From Allomesorhizobium camelthorni (GTDB lineage: Bacteria; Pseudomonadota; Alphaproteobacteria; Rhizobiales; Rhizobiaceae), in contig NZ_JAAKZF010000041.1 in assembly GCF_011045125.1 (NCBI RefSeq), positions 1-51,712 on the forward strand: a stretch of DNA of 51,712 nt, written 5' to 3'. Numbering within the stretch: the first letter of the stretch is position 1; each line of letters begins with the position of its first letter. Shown here in pieces: positions 1 through 8,192 of this stretch. Under the pieces are notes generated by a model that made no database searches, was not told the origin of the DNA, and saw nothing but the letters and a program-made list of their open reading frames with translations. The translations under genes and the position numbers were made by a program.

Positions 1-1
1 G

Positions 2-1021
2 ACCTGCCTGCGCGTCGGCGGCTATCTCCGCTACGACATCGGCGTCGGCATCCTTGGTAACCAGGACGTGTTCGACAAGAAAGACTTCTCCGAGGGTATT
101 GAGGACGAGAACGACGCCTACTTCAAGCGTGCCCGCTTCCAGCTGCGCGTCGACAGCCGCTCGGAAACCGAGCTCGGCACGCTGCGCGTTTATGGGGCGT
201 TTAACTTCCAGTGGGACGCGGACACCAACGCCGACAACTTCACCGCAGCTAACGACGAATTCGGCATTGAACATGCCTATATCGAGCTCGGCGGCTTCCG
301 CATCGGCAAGACCGACTCGCTGTTCTCGACCTTCACCGGTTATGCCGGCGGCGTGATCCAGGACGACCTGATCGGCTACGGCCCGTTCGGCACGCACCAG
401 ATCGCCTACACCTTCACCGGCGGCAACGGCTTCTCGGCCGCGATCGCTCTCGAAGAAGGCGACGGCGGTTCTGCTTTCTTCGACGACGATGGCGATCCGC
501 TGACCGCCCCTGCGTTCATCAGCGACCTTTACACGCTGGACAGCTACGTCCCGCATGTTACCGGCGGCGTTGCCTGGACGCAGGCCTGGGGCGGCATCTC
601 GGCCGTTGCTGGTTACGACGCCAACTGGGAAGAGTGGGCCGCCAAGGTTCGCCTGGACGTGAACGCGACCGAACAGCTCTCGCTCTTCATCATGGGCGGC
701 TATGCGTCGAAGGATGAAATTTTCGTCGACTCGGACGGTTTCGCTATCGACGATGGCCCGAACTTCTACGGCAACTGGGGCGGCGAGTGGGCTGTCTGGG
801 GCGGTGGCACCTTCACCGTTTCCGAGCAGACCAAGATCAACGTCCAGCTCTCCTATGATGATCTGGAAAACTTCGCTGCCGTCGCAAACGTGAACTACGA
901 ACTCGTTCCGGGTTTCGTGATCACGCCTGAAATCGTCTATGTCGACAACTTCAGCGACGACTTCGACGACGATGATGAAGACGAGATCGGCGGCTACCTC
1001 CGCTTCCAGCGCACGTTCTAA
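2..1021 (+). CDS. Rhizobiales porin, 5' end outside the window
   Basis: Outer-membrane beta-barrel porin of the Porin_2 (Omp2b/RopA) family, allowing diffusion of small hydrophilic solutes. The reading frame is open from base 2, and the first visible residues (TCLRVGGYLRYDIG) match residues 55-68 of the complete porin at 1420-2544, so about 54 N-terminal residues including the signal peptide are missing. The protein is rich in Asp, Gly and aromatic residues, and ends in Arg-Thr-Phe, the C-terminal Phe that outer-membrane barrel proteins use for assembly. It differs from the second copy mainly in two acidic segments likely to be surface loops (about bases 475-520 and 710-765). A strong terminator follows. 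Family call is firm; pore selectivity cannot be read. Confidence 0.93.
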   Translation, partial: TCLRVGGYLRYDIGVGILGNQDVFDKKDFSEGIEDENDAYFKRARFQLRVDSRSETELGTLRVYGAFNFQWDADTNADNFTAANDEFGIEHAYIELGGFRIGKTDSLFSTFTGYAGGVIQDDLIGYGPFGTHQIAYTFTGGNGFSAAIALEEGDGGSAFFDDDGDPLTAPAFISDLYTLDSYVPHVTGGVAWTQAWGGISAVAGYDANWEEWAAKVRLDVNATEQLSLFIMGGYASKDEIFVDSDGFAIDDGPNFYGNWGGEWAVWGGGTFTVSEQTKINVQLSYDDLENFAAVANVNYELVPGFVITPEIVYVDNFSDDFDDDDEDEIGGYLRFQRTF

Positions 1022-1044
1022 ATCGACCTGCAAGTCGATCTGAG

Positions 1045-1076
1045 AAAACCCGGCGGGCAACCGCCGGGTTTTTTTG
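1045..1076 (+). terminator. Rho-independent terminator of the first porin
   Basis: A perfect 10-bp stem (1047-1056 with 1061-1070) closes a GCAA tetraloop and runs into seven T residues (1069-1075). It starts 25 bases after the porin stop codon. The stem and loop core are the same as in the terminator of the next porin. Confidence 0.9.
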
Positions 1077-1145
1077 TTGCGCGTCTGCCCGGGTTAGGCG
1101 GGCGGACAAATGGATGGAGATTGCACGGACCAGAACGCCTGCCGG

Positions 1146-1170
1146 CTCGGCGGGCCACCGCCGGGTTTTT
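1146..1170 (+). terminator. third terminator-like hairpin between the porins
   Basis: An 8-bp stem with one T-G wobble (1146-1153 with 1158-1165), loop GCCA, followed by five T. It resembles a decayed copy of the flanking porin terminators. The rest of the 398-bp gap (1022-1419) holds no convincing gene. It also has a long-range complementary pair (GCACGGAC near 1123 and GTCCGTGC near 1217) that could close a structured leader or small RNA. The upstream promoter of the second porin must lie in this gap, but I cannot assign its boxes. Confidence 0.4.
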
Positions 1171-1419
1171 CATTGGGACAGACGATCGCTTCCCGGCGAT
1201 GCCCAGCCGGCGAAGTCCGTGCGAATGCTGCGGTTGCGAGCCAACGCAATCCTGCTCTGGTGGCAGATGCGCAATCGCTAAAATAATGGTTCACCATTGA
1301 ACAAATTTTGAAGTCAGGGCAGAGAGGGCCGTCCGGGAGGGGGCAACTGATTCCGCCGGGCTAAGCATGTCACAAACCATTGGTACAGCTTGGCCTCGCC
1401 CTAATCCTAAGGAGCTACC

Positions 1420-2544
1420 ATGAACTTCAAAACCCTGCTTCTCGGCTCTGCCGCGGCCTTGGCTGCTGTAACCGGGGCCCGTGCGGCCGATGCGGTCGTT
1501 ATCGCCGAGCCGGAGCCGATGGAATATGTGCGCGTCTGCGACACCTACGGCACCGGATTCTTCTACATACCCGGCACCGAGACCTGCCTGCGCGTCGGCG
1601 GTTATCTCCGCTACGACATCGGCATCGGCTTCCTCGGGCACGAGGACGTCTTCGACAAGGAAGATCTGGCGAACGGCATCGAAGACGAGAACGACACCTA
1701 CTACAAGCGCGCCCGCGCCGCTTTGCAGATCGACGCCCGTTCCGAGACGGAACTCGGGACTTTGCGCACCTACGCGCATATCAACTTCCAATATACGACC
1801 GACGACGACGGCGGCATCACCGATGCGAGCGACGCGTTCGAAATCGAGCATGCCTACATCGAACTCGGCGGCTTCCGCGTCGGCAAGACCGATTCCCTGT
1901 TCGTCACCATGACCGGCTTTGCCGGCGGCGTGATCAATGACGACCTCGTCGATTACGAGCCGGACCGCACCCACCAGATCTCCTACACCTTTACTGGCGC
2001 CAATGGCTTCCAGGCCGCGGTTGCGTTGGAAGAGGGCGATGGCGGCAGCATCGACATAGACGGCGACGGCGTCACCGACATCTCCAACGCCTACACGATC
2101 GACAGCTACGTTCCGCATGTCGTCGCGGGCGCCTCGCTGACGCAGGGCTGGGGCGGCGTCTCCGCGGCGGTCGGCTACGACTCCGTGTGGGACGAATGGG
2201 CCGGCAAGGTGCGTCTCGACGTGAACGCGACGGACCGGATCACCGCCTTCATCCTCGCCGGCTACAGCTCGACCGATACCGGCAGCTACTACGCGACCTG
2301 GGACGGCGACTGGGCTGTCTGGGGCGGCGCCTCGATGGAAGTCTCGGAAAAGGCGACCGTCAACGTTCAGCTGTCCTATGACGAATCGGAAGCCTTCGCG
2401 GCGGTGGCCAACGTCGCCTACGAACTGGTTCCGGGCCTGCGCGTCACGCCCGAGGTCGCTTATTTCGACAATCTCGGCGACGACAATGATGAGGACGATG
2501 GCGACGAGATTGGCGGTTACCTGCGTATCCAGCGCTCGTTCTGA
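1420..2544 (+). CDS. Rhizobiales porin (Omp2b/RopA family)
   Basis: Complete 374-aa outer-membrane porin. Residues 1-22 form a typical signal peptide with a short charged start, hydrophobic core and an Ala-Arg-Ala cleavage motif. Two cysteines (C40, C56) flank the start of the barrel, and the protein ends Arg-Ser-Phe, the C-terminal aromatic signature of BAM-assembled barrels. The start is fixed by AAGGAG at 1409-1414, five bases before the ATG. It is a tandem paralogue of the truncated copy upstream: the opening of the barrel is almost identical even at the DNA level, while loop segments differ. That pattern fits duplication followed by loop divergence or gene conversion, as known for omp2a/omp2b of Brucella. 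Each copy has its own terminator, so they can be transcribed separately. Confidence 0.95.
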   Translation: MNFKTLLLGSAAALAAVTGARAADAVVIAEPEPMEYVRVCDTYGTGFFYIPGTETCLRVGGYLRYDIGIGFLGHEDVFDKEDLANGIEDENDTYYKRARAALQIDARSETELGTLRTYAHINFQYTTDDDGGITDASDAFEIEHAYIELGGFRVGKTDSLFVTMTGFAGGVINDDLVDYEPDRTHQISYTFTGANGFQAAVALEEGDGGSIDIDGDGVTDISNAYTIDSYVPHVVAGASLTQGWGGVSAAVGYDSVWDEWAGKVRLDVNATDRITAFILAGYSSTDTGSYYATWDGDWAVWGGASMEVSEKATVNVQLSYDESEAFAAVANVAYELVPGLRVTPEVAYFDNLGDDNDEDDGDEIGGYLRIQRSF

Positions 2545-2562
2545 CAAACCGGCATAGCTGAA

Positions 2563-2600
2563 CGAAAAAGACCCGGCGGGCAACCGCCGGGTCTTTTTCG
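2563..2600. terminator. bidirectional terminator after the second porin
   Basis: A perfect 17-bp stem (2563-2579 with 2584-2600) around a GCAA loop, with an A5 tract on one side and a T5 tract on the other, so it can terminate from both strands. It serves the porin and also lies 38 bases beyond the stop of the convergent hydrolase gene. Confidence 0.9.
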
Positions 2601-2637
2601 TCCGGGCTGTGTCTTGATCGGCCGTAGTCGTTGGAAA

Positions 2638-3528
2638 TCAGGCGGAATTTGAATCCGCCCGGTCCAGAAACGCCTCGATCCGGGCGGGAAGCGGGCCAGT
2701 CTCCAGCATCGGGGCGTGGCCCTGGCCCTCGACGGTGATGGTCTCGATGGAAGGGTGGCGCCGCGCCATTTCTTCCAGCGTCCTTGCCGACAGCAGCTTT
2801 GAGTTTTCGCCCCTGATCGCCAGCATCGGCACGCCGGTGAGGCCCTGGAATTGCGCCCAAAGGGCCGGCAGCGGCTGGCTCAAATCCAGGCCGGCGACGG
2901 TTTTCAAGAGCGCCGGATCGAAGTCGGCGACCGGCTTTCCGCCCTCGTCCCTGTAGAGCGCTCGCACCATCCGCTGCCAGTCTCGATCGGTGAGGGCCGA
3001 AAACGCCTGGCCATGTACACTGCGCTGGAAGGCGACGGCTTCGGCAAAGCTCGCCGGCTTCGGCGCGCGCTCGAGATAGGCGCGGATATGGGCGAAGCCT
3101 TCGCCTTCGACGACCGGGCCGATATCGTTGAGCACAACCGCCTTGAGCGCACCGGGGCGCGTTGCCGCCAGCACATGGATGATCAGCCCGCCGCGCGACG
3201 TGCCGATGAACGCCGCATGTTCGATGCCAAGCGTGATCAGGCCGGCGACAATATCACCAGCTTCGACGCCGATATTGTAGTTCTGCCACTCCTTGTCGTA
3301 GGCGGAACCGCCGCGACCGCGATAATCGAAGGCCACCACGTTGCGCGGCGTCTTCGCGTCGCGCGAGAGATGCAGCGCGAGTTCATGAAAATCGCGCGCG
3401 TTGCGGGTCAGCCCGGGCAGGCAGACAACTGGAAGCGCGCCATTCGCGCCGTCGCCATAGATCCTGGCATGGAGCTTCAGCCCGTCAGTCGAAGAGTGGT
3501 AGTGGTCGCTGAAGCCTTCGTCCGCCAT
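2638..3528 (-). CDS. alpha/beta-fold hydrolase
   Basis: A 296-aa cytoplasmic alpha/beta hydrolase (Abhydrolase_1 type). The oxyanion-hole strand is VVCLPGL (residues 34-40), the FDYRGRG turn follows at 67-73, the nucleophile elbow is GTSRGG with Ser111, and the catalytic His lies in GQGH (His271). There is no signal peptide or membrane segment. Substrate cannot be told from the sequence; relatives are esterases, lactonases or C-C bond hydrolases. It is transcribed away from the lytic transglycosylase's 3' end on the same strand with a gap of about 96 bases, so the two may be co-transcribed. The ATG at 3528 has a GGGA-type ribosome site upstream. Confidence 0.85.
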   Translation of the reverse strand: MADEGFSDHYHSSTDGLKLHARIYGDGANGALPVVCLPGLTRNARDFHELALHLSRDAKTPRNVVAFDYRGRGGSAYDKEWQNYNIGVEAGDIVAGLITLGIEHAAFIGTSRGGLIIHVLAATRPGALKAVVLNDIGPVVEGEGFAHIRAYLERAPKPASFAEAVAFQRSVHGQAFSALTDRDWQRMVRALYRDEGGKPVADFDPALLKTVAGLDLSQPLPALWAQFQGLTGVPMLAIRGENSKLLSARTLEEMARRHPSIETITVEGQGHAPMLETGPLPARIEAFLDRADSNSA

Positions 3529-3624
3529 CGCCAGTTCCCTGCCTGTGTCCTTCAGGAGGTACAGGCGCGGGATTGCCGGGTCAAATGGCGAACGCTGCCG
3601 GCTGCCATCGACGCCGGCCTCTTT

Positions 3625-5712
3625 TCAGCGGCCGTTGATCAGATCGCCGACGATGTCGAATTTTCCCGACAGACGCATTTTGTAGACCTGGTAGTTCTCC
3701 ATCACGCGCTGGACATAGCTTCGCGTTTCGGTGAACGGGATGCTCTCGATCCAGTCCACCACAGCGTCTATGTCCTGGCCGCGTGGGTCTCCATAACGCT
3801 TGATCCAGTCGCGGGCGCGGCGCGGCCCTGCATTGTAGCCGACGAAAGTCAGCACGTAGGAGCCGTCGAAGCGGCTGAGTTGCTCGCCGAGAAAAGCGGC
3901 GCCCAGCGTGGCGTTGTAGCCGCCGTCGGTCGTCAGCCGCGCCTTCGAATAGGTCATGCCGGCCTTCTTCGCCACTTCCCTGGCCGTGCCTGGCAGCAGT
4001 TGCAACAGGCCCCGCGCGCCCGCGCCGGACACCGCAGCGACATTGAACTCGCTCTCCTGGCGGGCGATCGCATAAGCGAGCGCCTTGCCTGAACCCGAGA
4101 TGTTAGCCGACGAGGGGATGGCGCCCATCGGATGCGAAAGCGAGCCGATGTTGATGCCGCGCGAAGACGCGATCTTGCCGACCTTCAGCGCCAGGAAATG
4201 ATCGCCGCGGTTTTCCGCCATGACGGCGAGCAGCGTCAGTTCGCCGGGACTGATGAGTTCCGCGGCGAGTTCGCGGTAAAGCGTATCGGCGAGGCTTTCG
4301 TGGCCGGCGGCCTCAAGACGCTTGATCGCCCTCACGGGTTCGCGGCGCACGAACTTTTCGTGGTCGGCTATTGACGGGTGCGGGTAGCCGACCCTGACCC
4401 TGTCGAGCCCGATGCGCTGGGCCGCGAGTTGGCCATAGAACGTGGTGCCATAGGCGCTAGCGCGCTCGAAATGGGCTCTGGCGTCGCCCGGCGCGGCGGC
4501 TTCGACTGCGCGGCCTAGCCAGTAATAGGCGCGCGAAAGCGAAATCGGGCCTTCGGCGATTTCGGCGATACGGGAAAAATGCCGCGCACCGGTCTTGGCG
4601 TCGCCCAAACCGCGAAACGCGTACCAGCCGGCATGGAACTCGGCGTCGGCCACGTTTGTCGGATTTTCCGCCGCATGAGCGGCGGCGATCTTGTAGGCGG
4701 TCTTCATGTCGCCCTGATCGACGAGCTCGCGCGAAAGCACCCGGCGTTCGACCCACCATGCGTCGGGATCGGCGAGAGCGGCGCCATCCGTGGGCGCCTT
4801 GAGCATCACTTCCGCCGCCTCGGCGAACTTTCCGCCACGGCGCAAAGACTTGGCCTTGGCAAAAAACCAGCCGGCCGAGCGCTGGTCCGCCGGCATTTTG
4901 TCCATGAGCTTGCCTGAATTGTCGTCGCCCCGGATCACCCCTGCCCAGGCGTCGGCCAGTGATTGCGCCCCGGCGAGCCCAGCGACGCGCTTGGCCGAAT
5001 TGACCCGCTCCGCATAGAGCATCCGCTCCATGCGCGCGCGGTGGTCGGCGGTCGCAATGATCCCGCCGAACTCCCTGATGATCGCCGCCTCGTCCCTCGG
5101 CGCGAGTTTTTCCTTGCGCCAGAACGGCGACAGCACGGCGCGCGCCGCTTCGCGGTCGCCGAGCTTGATGTGCGACCGCGCAAGGACGATCACGCCTGCC
5201 GGCGTTTGCGGCGGAGTTTTGCTGAACGTCTCGACAACGGTCCGCGGATCAGGGCTTTCATGATAAAGCGCAATTTCACCGTTGCGGCGCAGCGTCGCCT
5301 TTCCCGGCCAGTCCGGCAGCGCCTGCGCTGCGGCGATGTCGCTGCTCGGCACCAGTCCGCCGCCTTTGACGGCGATTGCCCAAGTCAGGATGTGACGGTC
5401 GAGCGACTGCGCCGGAAGGCTGTCGCGCACTTCGCGAGCTTCCCCGATTTCTCCATCCGAAAGCGCGTCAAGGCCGGATTCCAGCTTCGCGGTATCGCCG
5501 ACCGAGCCATCCCGGCCAATGAAAATATCCGGCCGGATCGCAACGGAGGCCTTCGACGCTCCAGGCCCGAAATTCTTCTCGATCGCGGCTTGCGGACGCG
5601 GCTGCGGGATCGGCGCGTAGGGCAACTCGCCCGATTGGCCGAATGCCGCGGCCGGGCCGAATGCTGCGAGTACTCCCGCAAGCGCAAAACGGGTCGGCCA
5701 ATCAAATGGCAT
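3625..5712 (-). CDS. soluble lytic murein transglycosylase
   Basis: A 695-aa periplasmic enzyme that cleaves the MurNAc-GlcNAc bond of peptidoglycan with formation of 1,6-anhydro-MurNAc. An N-terminal hydrophobic segment (about residues 7-25) is a likely signal peptide. Residues of roughly 60-500 are Ala-rich and helical, like the superhelical U/L region of Slt70. The C-terminal SLT domain (about 540-670) carries the catalytic Glu in ARQESEFN (Glu553), then GLLQLLPGTA and the conserved FVGYNAGPRRARDW motif. Length matches Slt70-type enzymes. It is divergent from dapA across 235 bp, where promoters for both must lie. Gene name left blank because several Slt paralogues exist in this order. Confidence 0.93.
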   Translation of the reverse strand: MPFDWPTRFALAGVLAAFGPAAAFGQSGELPYAPIPQPRPQAAIEKNFGPGASKASVAIRPDIFIGRDGSVGDTAKLESGLDALSDGEIGEAREVRDSLPAQSLDRHILTWAIAVKGGGLVPSSDIAAAQALPDWPGKATLRRNGEIALYHESPDPRTVVETFSKTPPQTPAGVIVLARSHIKLGDREAARAVLSPFWRKEKLAPRDEAAIIREFGGIIATADHRARMERMLYAERVNSAKRVAGLAGAQSLADAWAGVIRGDDNSGKLMDKMPADQRSAGWFFAKAKSLRRGGKFAEAAEVMLKAPTDGAALADPDAWWVERRVLSRELVDQGDMKTAYKIAAAHAAENPTNVADAEFHAGWYAFRGLGDAKTGARHFSRIAEIAEGPISLSRAYYWLGRAVEAAAPGDARAHFERASAYGTTFYGQLAAQRIGLDRVRVGYPHPSIADHEKFVRREPVRAIKRLEAAGHESLADTLYRELAAELISPGELTLLAVMAENRGDHFLALKVGKIASSRGINIGSLSHPMGAIPSSANISGSGKALAYAIARQESEFNVAAVSGAGARGLLQLLPGTAREVAKKAGMTYSKARLTTDGGYNATLGAAFLGEQLSRFDGSYVLTFVGYNAGPRRARDWIKRYGDPRGQDIDAVVDWIESIPFTETRSYVQRVMENYQVYKMRLSGKFDIVGDLINGR

Positions 5713-5947
5713 GGTGTTCTTTGTCCCTGTTCTTGCACGACACTAAGAGGCAGGTCCGCAAAAAGCTCAGATTCCGCAGGTGAACCCCATCGCCAGCGCG
5801 AGCGCCGAATGCCTCAAAAATCGTGGCCCAACACACCCTTGCCGCCCATCAGTGGCAAGACTATGGTGCGCGGCTTCGCTTTCGGATAGAAAGCCGCGAC
5901 ATTCGAAAAGGACTGGCCAACCGCAAGGTTGCAGGGAGTTGGACGTA

Positions 5948-6829
5948 ATGCTGAGAGGCTCGATGACTGCGCTCGTGACACCATTCGAAAAGAGTGGCGG
6001 GTTCGACGAGAAAGCCTTTCGCGCCTTGGTCGAATGGCAGATCGCCGAGGGCACCAAAGGCTTGGTCCCGGTAGGCACCACGGGCGAGTCGCCGACGCTC
6101 TCGCATGACGAACACCGCCAGGTGGTGAAAGCCTGTGTGGAAACGGCGAGGGGCCGCGTGCCGGTCATTGCCGGAGCCGGCTCCAACAACACGGAAGAGG
6201 CGATCGGTCTGGTGCGCTATGCCGAAGAGGTCGGCGCCGATGCGGTTCTCGTGGTGACGCCCTATTACAACAAGCCGACCCAGCGCGGGCTCTACGCGCA
6301 TTTCGCGGCGGTCGCCAAGTCGACCAGCCTGCCGATCCTGATCTACAACATTCCGCCGCGCTCGGTGATCGACATGATGCCGGAAACGATGGGCAGGCTG
6401 GCGCTCGACTTCAAGAACATCGTCGGCGTGAAGGACGCCACCGGCAAGGTGGAGCGCGTGTCGGAGCAGCGCATGACATGCGGCAAGGACTTCATCCAGC
6501 TTTCCGGCGAGGATGCGTCGGCGCTCGGCTTCAACGCGCATGGCGGCGTCGGCGCGATTTCCGTCACGTCGAATGTGGCGCCCCGCCTTTGCGCCGAGTT
6601 CCAGGAAGCAACGCTGAACGGCGAGAGGGAGAAGGCGCTGGAATTGCAGGATCGGCTGATGCCGCTGCACAAGGCGATCTTCATTGAACCAGGCGTCTCC
6701 GGATCGAAATATGCGCTGTCACGGCTCGGAAAGATCGAGAATGCCGTGCGCTCACCGCTGGTGACGGTCGAGGACGCCACCGCCGAAAAGATCGACGCGG
6801 CCATGAAGCATGCCGGGTTGATCAATTAA
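5948..6829 (+). CDS. dapA: 4-hydroxy-tetrahydrodipicolinate synthase
   Basis: A 293-aa class I aldolase that condenses pyruvate with aspartate semialdehyde, the first committed step of lysine and meso-diaminopimelate synthesis in the cytoplasm. The family residues sit at the E. coli positions or one away: Thr44/Thr45 in GTTGE, Tyr107 in PYYNKP, Tyr133, Arg138 and Schiff-base Lys162 in GVKDATG. The frame is open further upstream, but the start at 5948 is preferred: GGGAG lies at 5934-5938, and the protein then begins [13 protein letters not shown] as in homologues. It stands alone, followed by a palindromic repeat and smpB. Confidence 0.97.
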   Translation: MLRGSMTALVTPFEKSGGFDEKAFRALVEWQIAEGTKGLVPVGTTGESPTLSHDEHRQVVKACVETARGRVPVIAGAGSNNTEEAIGLVRYAEEVGADAVLVVTPYYNKPTQRGLYAHFAAVAKSTSLPILIYNIPPRSVIDMMPETMGRLALDFKNIVGVKDATGKVERVSEQRMTCGKDFIQLSGEDASALGFNAHGGVGAISVTSNVAPRLCAEFQEATLNGEREKALELQDRLMPLHKAIFIEPGVSGSKYALSRLGKIENAVRSPLVTVEDATAEKIDAAMKHAGLIN

Positions 6830-6880
6830 GCCGGCTCTTGCCAAAGCCGATCGCCGCCGCCATGTGATGGTTCCCTTGTT

Positions 6881-7035
6881 GTGCGTCCTTCGAGGCTCGC
6901 TATCGCTCGCACCTCAGGATGAGGGGCGTTGTGCGGCCGTCCTGTCGGCAGGCAATCGCTTCCGGATTTGACGCTCAACCGCGCAAAACTTCCTCATCCT
7001 GAGGTGCGAGCGATAGCGAGCCTCGAAGGACGCAC
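6881..7035. repeat. 155-bp palindromic intergenic element, 44-bp perfect arms
   Basis: Bases 6881-6924 and 6992-7035 are exact reverse complements over 44 bp, around a 67-bp core. Each arm is itself a partial hairpin (for example TCCT/AGGA and GAGG/CCTC segments around a GCGAGCGATAGCGAG centre). It ends 16 bases before the smpB start codon, so it lies in the smpB leader. The motif with CCTCATCCTGAGG resembles REP/RIME-like repeats that I recall from rhizobia; copy number in this genome is unknown. Confidence 0.85.
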
Positions 7036-7051
7036 CTAAAGTAATGACGTC

Positions 7052-7528
7052 ATGAACCAGAAGAAAGCCGACCCGAACAACAAGACCGTCGCGGAAAACC
7101 GCAAGGCGCGCTTTTCCTACGAGGTGCTCGACACGGTCGAGGCCGGCCTTGCGCTGACCGGCACCGAGGTCAAGTCGCTGCGCCAGGGGCAGGCCAACAT
7201 CCAGGATTCCTATGCTTCGGTCGAAGGCGGCGAGATCTGGCTGATCAACTCTTATCTGCCGGAATATCTGCAGGCCAACCGCTTCAACCACGAGCCGCGG
7301 CGCCGCCGCAAGCTCCTGCTCAACAAGCGCGAAATGGCGCGACTGGCGCAAAGCGTCGAGCGCGAAGGCATGACCATGGTTCCGTTGAAGATCTACTTCA
7401 ACGACAAGGGCCGGGCAAAACTGCTGCTCGCCGTCGCCAAGGGCAAGAAACTGCACGACAAGCGCGAGACCGAAAAGCAGCGTGACTGGAACCGTGAGAA
7501 GGGCCGGCTGCTCAAGGAGAGGGGGTAA
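7052..7528 (+). CDS. smpB: SsrA-binding protein SmpB
   Basis: A 158-aa small basic protein that binds tmRNA and brings it to stalled ribosomes for trans-translation. Visible family features are the N-terminal [12 protein letters not shown] start of the OB fold, [13 protein letters not shown], the [13 protein letters not shown] segment, [22 protein letters not shown], and the basic C-terminal tail ([18 protein letters not shown]) that enters the empty mRNA channel. Length is normal for alphaproteobacteria. The palindromic repeat immediately upstream will be part of its mRNA unless the promoter lies within the last few bases. The dapA-smpB neighbourhood is common in Rhizobiales. Confidence 0.97.
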   Translation: MNQKKADPNNKTVAENRKARFSYEVLDTVEAGLALTGTEVKSLRQGQANIQDSYASVEGGEIWLINSYLPEYLQANRFNHEPRRRRKLLLNKREMARLAQSVEREGMTMVPLKIYFNDKGRAKLLLAVAKGKKLHDKRETEKQRDWNREKGRLLKERG

Positions 7529-7588
7529 GGCTGCGGCTGGTGGATGCTAACCCTGTCCAGCCGTCATCGTCATAATGTGGCGCCGAAG

Positions 7589-7855
7589 CTATCGGACGTC
7601 AGCTTTTTCGGCCAACCAGGCCTTGATCAGCGACTGGTAAGGCATATCCCGCTTGTTCGCTGCAATCTTGATGCGCTCCAACAGCGTCACTGGCAAGCGC
7701 AGTGAAATTGATGTCGTCGATGGTTTGAGATTGGGTAGCCGAGTTGGCTCGGCTTTATTCCAGTCGATATAGTCGGCCGAGTCATGTGTTTCCCAGAAAC
7801 GACGTTCATCTGCCTCGCTCCCAAAAGCGGGCACCGGTTTAGCGTGCTTTTTCAT
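7589..7855 (-). CDS. CopG-type antitoxin (PF12441-like)
   Basis: An 88-aa antitoxin expected to neutralise the BrnT toxin encoded just upstream and to bind the shared operator. The N-terminal part has the acidic FWETHDSADYIDW block typical of the CopG_antitoxin family. The C-terminal half, TTSISLRLPVTLLERIKIAANKRDMPYQSLIKAWL, is a ribbon-helix-helix DNA-binding fold. It starts inside the toxin gene (17-base overlap), so translation is coupled. The toxin-first order is the brnTA order. Confidence 0.85.
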   Translation of the reverse strand: MKKHAKPVPAFGSEADERRFWETHDSADYIDWNKAEPTRLPNLKPSTTSISLRLPVTLLERIKIAANKRDMPYQSLIKAWLAEKADVR

Positions 7856-8141
7856 AAACGGTTCGCTCCCTGCGATGCATATCCCGTGCGGATATAATGC
7901 GTATCAGGCTCGCCTCTCGGCGAAGGGTGAAGGTTATGTGCAGGCGTCGGCCGCCTTCAGCATGACCTAGCGCGTGGTATCTTGGCTCCTGCGCGCTGTG
8001 CCTCTCGTCCGCTACAATGAGAAGCGGTTCGTTGAAGAACACCTGTTCTGCTTCGGCCTGCCCGACGGCATGCTTTTCGACGTTCTTGCGGCTGTTGCCT
8101 TCGTCCCAGTCGAAACCCTCGATTTTCGCCCAATCGATCAC
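7839..8141 (-). CDS. BrnT-family toxin (DUF497)
   Basis: A 100-aa protein of the BrnT/DUF497 family, RelE-fold ribonuclease toxins of type II systems. Diagnostic segments are FDWDEGNSRKNVEKHAV near the start, RYHALGHAEGGRRLHITFTL in the middle, and IRIISARDMHRRERTVYEKA at the end, which carries the family's Arg/Glu/Tyr-rich active region. The start is GTG at 8141: an in-frame stop lies just upstream and no in-frame ATG precedes it. A palindromic operator sits within 25 bases of the start. The pair lies between smpB and a DNA-repair gene, a typical stand-alone chromosomal TA locus. Confidence 0.88.
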   Translation of the reverse strand: MIDWAKIEGFDWDEGNSRKNVEKHAVGQAEAEQVFFNEPLLIVADERHSAQEPRYHALGHAEGGRRLHITFTLRREASLIRIISARDMHRRERTVYEKAR

Positions 8142-8143
8142 AT

Positions 8144-8166
8144 ATGTATATTACCATGATATACAT
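8144..8166. promoter_or_regulatory. palindromic operator of the BrnT toxin-antitoxin pair
   Basis: ATGTATAT (8144-8151) and ATATACAT (8159-8166) are perfect inverted arms around a 7-base spacer, in an unusually AT-rich patch directly before the toxin start. RHH antitoxins bind such dyads, and the BrnTA complex is known to repress its own promoter, so this is the probable autoregulatory site and overlaps the promoter. Confidence 0.65.
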
Positions 8167-8192
8167 GAAAGTCCAGTGAGCGGGGCAAATGG

